In this document: in pieces, positions 23,555 to 26,399 of the stretch
How positions within the stretch are numbered: the stretch's first letter is position 1
How the letters are laid out: each line of letters opens with the position of its first letter
From: a virus
IMG/VR virus record: IMGVR_UViG_3300045996_003913
Coordinates: 1-26,399 of that record
DNA length: 26,399 nucleotides
Reading direction: 5' to 3' (one strand)
Position numbers and translations under genes: made by a program
The notes under the pieces: model-generated
Told to the model about the DNA's origin: nothing
Database searches by the model: none
Seen by the model: the letters and a program-made list of their open reading frames with translations, nothing else

Positions 23555-23965
23555 ATGGCACTTCTCGACTTTCTCAACATCGGCTCGAAAATCATCGACA
23601 AGGTGATTCCGGACCCGCAGGCCAAGGCCGAAGCCTTATTCAAGCTGAAGGAGCTTGAACAGGCTGGTGAACTGAAGGTGTTAGACGCCGACCTTCAGAT
23701 TGCGTTGGCGCAGGCGGACATCAACAAGGCCGAGGCGACCGACCCGAACGCGTTCCGCTCCGGATGGCGTCCAGCGGTTGGGTGGGTCTGCGTCGTCGGA
23801 CTGGCGTACACGTTTATCTTGCAGCCACTGCTGTCATGGGCATCCGGTGTCTGGAACATCCCGGCGCCTCCACCGCTCGACATGGGCGACCTGTTCACAC
23901 TCTTGGGCGGCATGCTCGGATTGGGCGGTCTGCGCACGTTCGAGAAGTTGAAAAAGGTGGCTTAG
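23555..23965 (+). CDS. 3TM-type holin (GTA holin family)
   Basis: A 136-residue membrane protein of the 'holin of 3TMs, for gene-transfer release' type. It has an N-terminal amphipathic helical region with a DPQAKAEALFKLKELEQ segment, the recurrent FRSGWRPAVGW motif (about 67-77) just before the first clear membrane helix (VCVVGLAYTFILQPLLSW), and a second helix around 105-127 (LFTLLGGMLGLGGLRTF). It would make the membrane lesion that releases the endolysin. Its start is 8 nt after the endolysin stop with only a weak GAG ribosome site. Confidence 0.85.
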   Translation: MALLDFLNIGSKIIDKVIPDPQAKAEALFKLKELEQAGELKVLDADLQIALAQADINKAEATDPNAFRSGWRPAVGWVCVVGLAYTFILQPLLSWASGVWNIPAPPPLDMGDLFTLLGGMLGLGGLRTFEKLKKVA

Positions 23966-24048
23966 TGTTACAGCCACTCGACCCATTGGACACCAAGCGG
24001 ACGTTGCTCCCACGAGTTGCAGCCCTGCCGCTGGCAGGTGCGCGTTAG
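23965..24048 (+). CDS. possible 27-aa micro-ORF after the holin
   Basis: A GTG at 23965 overlaps the holin stop as TAGTG, the same junction used at 11313-11317. The frame gives 27 residues (MLQPLDPLDTKRTLL and on) and ends inside the final codons of the convergent TIGR03435 gene. It has no ribosome site of its own and no recognisable feature, so it may be a chance extension. Confidence 0.25.
   Translation: MLQPLDPLDTKRTLLPRVAALPLAGAR
24024..24038. other. short GC hairpin at the convergent gene junction
   Basis: CCTGCC (24024-24029), loop GCT, GGCAGG (24033-24038) is a perfect 6-bp stem between the rightward lysis cassette and the leftward second TIGR03435 gene, where a terminator is expected. 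No U-run follows on either strand, so termination is only plausible. Confidence 0.35.
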
Positions 24049-24860
24049 TCAGGCGTAGGTCGCTCGACTCTATCCAGTACCACTACGCTCATACGTTCAC
24101 GCCGGGGTTCCAATCGCAGCCCGAGTTGTTCTCGTACCGCGCTGAAAATTGAGACGTTGTCCGTATCAGATTGAGTACTCAACGACGCCTCGACGAATCG
24201 CAGCGTTATCTCGTAGTAACCGTCCAGTCCTGTGCGGTCGATAACCTTGCGTCCGGCAGCGCCAGAGATGGTGCCTGCGAGGCTCGACATCGGCACCCCA
24301 CCCGCCATCATCGCGGCGTCGGTCACCCGTATTCCGCAGGGTGGCGCTCCGTTTGATGGCGCCGGGAGCTGCTCAACCGACCGTCGCTGCTCGCGAGCGG
24401 CGTTGAAAGCGGCGCAATCCAAGGGTGAGCGCCGGAGTTGAGGACCGAGGCGGCCATCGGTGCTGGCGAGCACCATCACATAAACGTCGCGCTCTGCAAA
24501 CTCAGAGTGAACCGTCAGCTTGAAACGTTCAGAGAGAAGGGCACGCAGCATCGCCTGCCTCTGCTCCAGCGTGGGAATTACATTCGTCGTTGCGACCACG
24601 TCAAAAGTCTCCTTCGACATCCAATCTGGCGCTCCTAGTAGCTCGCCCGTGTCGCTTGGGTAAGCCGCCGCGATGAGGGAGTGGACGAAGCCGTTGGTCA
24701 TGACGAACCGCCCTCCTTCCCATCGCATGCTCATCCCCGCACCGTTCGCCTGAGCCCGCCGAACCGAAGCCGCTTCAAATCGCATCGAACTTGTCTGGCC
24801 GTGGACAGTCACATAGGACCAGAATTGGGCAATTAGCAGAATTGTCAGCAAGACACGCAT
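24045..24860 (-). CDS. TIGR03435-type exported protein (copy 2)
   Basis: A 271-residue protein with the same family landmarks as copy 1 in the same order: FEAASVR (28-34), a GGRFVMTNGFVHSLIAAAY stretch, LLSERFKL (108-115), VIDRTGLDGYYE (206-217), AVREQLGLRL (241-250) and a closing VVVLDRVERPTPD. The signal peptide (MRVLLTILLIAQFWSYVTVHG) has no lipobox, so a signal peptidase I-processed exported protein is expected. The start at 24860 is chosen for GGAAGG 9 nt upstream. Outside the motifs it differs greatly from copy 1, so the two are not a recent duplication. It lies just after the lysis genes, on the opposite strand and with its own divergent upstream region, a typical moron position. The family's biochemical role is unknown. 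Confidence 0.9.
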   Translation of the reverse strand: MRVLLTILLIAQFWSYVTVHGQTSSMRFEAASVRRAQANGAGMSMRWEGGRFVMTNGFVHSLIAAAYPSDTGELLGAPDWMSKETFDVVATTNVIPTLEQRQAMLRALLSERFKLTVHSEFAERDVYVMVLASTDGRLGPQLRRSPLDCAAFNAAREQRRSVEQLPAPSNGAPPCGIRVTDAAMMAGGVPMSSLAGTISGAAGRKVIDRTGLDGYYEITLRFVEASLSTQSDTDNVSIFSAVREQLGLRLEPRRERMSVVVLDRVERPTPD

Positions 24861-24953
24861 GGGCACCAACCTTCCGCCCCATTTGACGCGGTTAACATCC
24901 ACGTGGGTGCGCCGCCCACCGCAGTGACCCAATCGGAACACCTAAATCACTGC
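24861..24953. promoter_or_regulatory. divergent intergenic region
   Basis: This 93-nt gap separates the divergently read TIGR03435 copy 2 and the nuclease gene, so it must carry at least one promoter unless transcription enters from farther away. A TTGACG occurs at 24883-24888 and an 8-bp palindrome CCACGTGG at 24899-24906. No matching -10 could be assigned with confidence. Confidence 0.35.
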
Positions 24954-25412
24954 ATGACCCCACAATCCGCGAAGGCCAAGGGCCGGCGCCTCGTCGCGGC
25001 GCTGCGCGACGCCATCCTCAACACGTTCCCTCAACTCGAACCTGACGACCTGATTGTTCCGGCCACGTCACAACCGGGATGCGACCTGAAGCTGTCACCC
25101 CATGCCCGACGCCTCTTTCCGTTCGCAGTGGAGTGCAAGAACACCGAACGATTTGAAGTCTGGAAGTCGATAGCGCAGGCCGAGGCGAACTGTGGTGACG
25201 GGCTGACCCCCCTCGTGGTGTTCGGTCGAAACCGAAGCCACACCTACGTGGTGCTCCGGCTCGACCAGTTCCTCGCCTTATTGCCCGAGCACGACGGTGA
25301 GCGCATTTTGCGCGATTGCACCGGCCGTAAAGCTCCAAGCAGCCATGTCGATTCTCCAGTGGATGTCTCCTCACCGCACGATGGACCCGCGCGCGACCCG
25401 CTCCGCTGGTAA
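24954..25412 (+). CDS. phage PD-(D/E)xK nuclease
   Basis: A 152-residue protein. The start SAKAKGRRLVAALRDAIL...FPQLEPDDL followed by GCDLKLSPHARRLFPFAVEC and NTERFEVWKSIAQAE is the pattern of a phage nuclease family often labelled Holliday-junction resolvase-like or PDDEXK endonuclease. The catalytic set is D44, E60 and K62 (D-x15-E-C-K), followed by QAEAN and LVVFGRNRS. The likely substrate is branched or processed phage DNA. ATG 24954 is chosen; an open extension reaches GTG 24903 but is not conserved-looking. The tail after residue ~112 is Pro/Ser/Asp-rich and overlaps the start of the next gene. Confidence 0.8.
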   Translation: MTPQSAKAKGRRLVAALRDAILNTFPQLEPDDLIVPATSQPGCDLKLSPHARRLFPFAVECKNTERFEVWKSIAQAEANCGDGLTPLVVFGRNRSHTYVVLRLDQFLALLPEHDGERILRDCTGRKAPSSHVDSPVDVSSPHDGPARDPLRW

Positions 25413-25857
25413 GGAGGACTCGACGTTTACCCGGGCAACCCACCTCTGGCTCGGAATGAGTTGCCTTGCTGTCAGCGCCTTGTTTTACAGCTTCCGCACG
25501 GACATGCCGGCCAAGTTCGTTTACGCACTGGTTGGTAGTCTCGTCGTGTTCGGCGTCGCGCACTTGTCCTATTGGGTCGTGACCGGCGTTATCGACGCCA
25601 CCGTCGCCACAACGCCCCCGGCACCCGCAACTCCGCTGGCGCCGGTTCAGAATGAGCCGTTTTCTATGGAACTCACGATAGACAAGCTCGGATTATCGGT
25701 CGCGGGCATTGGCGCCCTCCTATTCCTTCACGGTCAGAGCCGAACGGCGGCTCGTGCATATCAAGGTCAAATCGAAATCGAGATTTGGGCCGGAGTGCTC
25801 ATTTTCTTAGCTGGCGTAGCCATCGCAGTCTACGGGCTCGCGCGAGAATCGCGCTGA
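25381..25857 (+). CDS. four-helix membrane protein of unknown function
   Basis: About 158 residues from ATG 25381. Hydrophobic segments at roughly 20-38 (THLWLGMSCLAVSALFYSF), 45-71, 101-117 (DKLGLSVAGIGALLFLH) and 135-153 (WAGVLIFLAGVAIAVYGLA) predict four membrane helices, with a Pro/Ala-rich loop between helices 2 and 3. The start is uncertain. ATG 25381 and ATG 25363 lack a ribosome site and overlap the nuclease gene, whereas a perfect TAAGGAGG (25410-25417) overlapping the nuclease stop lies 5 nt before an in-frame ACG at 25423. It might be an exclusion or lysis-related protein; nothing specific is recognised. Confidence 0.65.
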   Translation: MDPRATRSAGKEDSTFTRATHLWLGMSCLAVSALFYSFRTDMPAKFVYALVGSLVVFGVAHLSYWVVTGVIDATVATTPPAPATPLAPVQNEPFSMELTIDKLGLSVAGIGALLFLHGQSRTAARAYQGQIEIEIWAGVLIFLAGVAIAVYGLARESR

Positions 25858-25875
25858 AGGGCAGGCTCCTCGTGT

Positions 25876-26172
25876 TCAGTGCATCATCGCTGACGCCGGC
25901 AACCCGGCCAGCAACGCCGCATCGGCCTGATACGGCTCCGACAACCCCACAATCTGCTCGCACACCGTGTCCTGAAACTCGGGACCTGTCGTAGCCGCGT
26001 ACCCTTCAGTGGCCTGAAGCTCCAGCGCGGCGATGTACAGCATTGCGCTCAAGCTGTCCGGGCTCAACTCGGGATAGGTGTGCTTCAGGGACGCGATGAC
26101 TTCACGCGCGGCGTAGCGGTACGTGTCGAACGTGGCTCGGTCGATGATGGGCAGTGTCTGGCTGGTGTTCAT
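25876..26172 (-). CDS. hypothetical 98-aa soluble protein
   Basis: ATG 26172 is preceded by GGAGG four nt upstream; a longer open frame to 26232 runs across the operator-like dyad and is rejected. The protein is helical and acidic (TFDTYRYAAREVIASLKHTY, SLSAMLYIAALELQATEGY), with no signal or membrane helix. It is transcribed leftward from a region with an operator-like dyad, so it may be an early or regulatory gene of the adjoining module. I do not recognise the family. Confidence 0.6.
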   Translation of the reverse strand: MNTSQTLPIIDRATFDTYRYAAREVIASLKHTYPELSPDSLSAMLYIAALELQATEGYAATTGPEFQDTVCEQIVGLSEPYQADAALLAGLPASAMMH

Positions 26173-26399
26173 ATGTCCTCCTGAACACCACGGTAACGTG
26201 CACGATTTCTCTTGGGGAGTATTGGCGAACAATACCGGAGATGCAGGCAGTGACGTGCACCGTCGTCAACGCCGCAGAGCACTAATGCGGGAGAGGCGTG
26301 CGTCGGACGTTCAGTCGTTCACTCGCTTTTCTAAATCGCGAATTCTGCTCATTCGCCAAGAGTGAAGTTCAAGCATCGCAGTGGCCGTGACTCCGATGA
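26173..26399. promoter_or_regulatory. edge region, probable promoter of the leftward small gene
   Basis: There is no convincing gene in these 227 nt up to the window edge. They hold the operator-like dyad at 26219-26235 and a repeated ACGTGCAC (26196-26203 and 26253-26260) on either side of it. The region 26320-26360 is A+T-rich. It probably controls the leftward 98-aa gene and perhaps a rightward gene beyond the window. Confidence 0.35.
26219..26235. promoter_or_regulatory. operator-like dyad GTATTG-N5-CAATAC
   Basis: A perfect 17-bp dyad (6-bp arms, 5-nt centre GCGAA) lies 47 nt upstream of the leftward 98-aa gene. Size and form match binding sites of helix-turn-helix phage repressors. I saw no second copy in the window. 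Confidence 0.4.

Noticed and set aside
1-26399. CRISPR arrays, tRNA or rRNA genes, integrase, attachment sites
   Set aside because: No regularly spaced repeats, cloverleaf, ribosomal sequence, recombinase motif or att-like repeats were recognised on reading; a tRNA scan was not possible.

Overview
The window looks like the late (structural and lysis) half of a short-tailed, podovirus-like dsDNA phage or prophage. It holds terminase subunits, a scaffold-like protein, major capsid protein, portal, head-tail adaptor, a large tail-hub/nozzle protein, two receptor-binding tail proteins, four internal (ejection-type) virion proteins, an endolysin and two holin-like proteins. I see no tape measure, sheath, tail-tube or tail-assembly chaperone gene, so a contractile or long flexible tail is unlikely. 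There is no integrase, replication gene, tRNA or rRNA, so this sequence cannot decide between lytic and temperate life. The G+C content is high. The host is probably a soil bacterium of the Acidobacteriota or a similar group, because two genes encode TIGR03435-type exported proteins, a family known mainly from soil acidobacteria. That host call is inference.

Layout. Positions 1-665 (rightward): a short ORF running in from the left edge, then a small-terminase-like Cys/His protein. Positions 686-2006 (leftward): a compact cargo operon of a Cys-rich micro-ORF, two coupled small membrane proteins, a 93-aa unknown and a lipoprotein. Positions 2007-2390: a gap rich in dyad symmetry. Positions 2391-3188 (leftward): the first TIGR03435 gene. 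Positions 3265-8753 (rightward): TerL, scaffold-like protein, RHH/Cys protein, a 271-nt leader, major capsid, decoration protein and an unknown, with hairpins in the gaps and an intrinsic terminator at 8800-8829. Positions 8851-23965 (rightward): portal, zinc-ribbon protein, adaptor, nozzle, two fibres, four internal proteins and the lysis cassette, mostly with overlapping or nearly touching ends. Positions 24045-24860 (leftward): the second TIGR03435 gene. Positions 24954-25857 (rightward): a PD-(D/E)xK nuclease and a four-helix membrane protein. Positions 25876-26172 (leftward): a small unknown, followed by an edge region with an operator-like dyad.

The rightward genes form one morphogenesis-and-lysis programme. 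The leftward genes are a separate class: at least three encode proteins with export signals, and they interrupt or flank the late operon as lysogenic-conversion or 'moron' genes do. The most unusual observations are the paired TIGR03435 genes, the leftward island separating TerS from TerL, and a short peptide motif (consensus DDxLxxEILxEAG) at both ends of the scaffold-like protein and at the C-terminus of the zinc-ribbon protein. All functional calls come from reading motifs and gene order; no database search was run.
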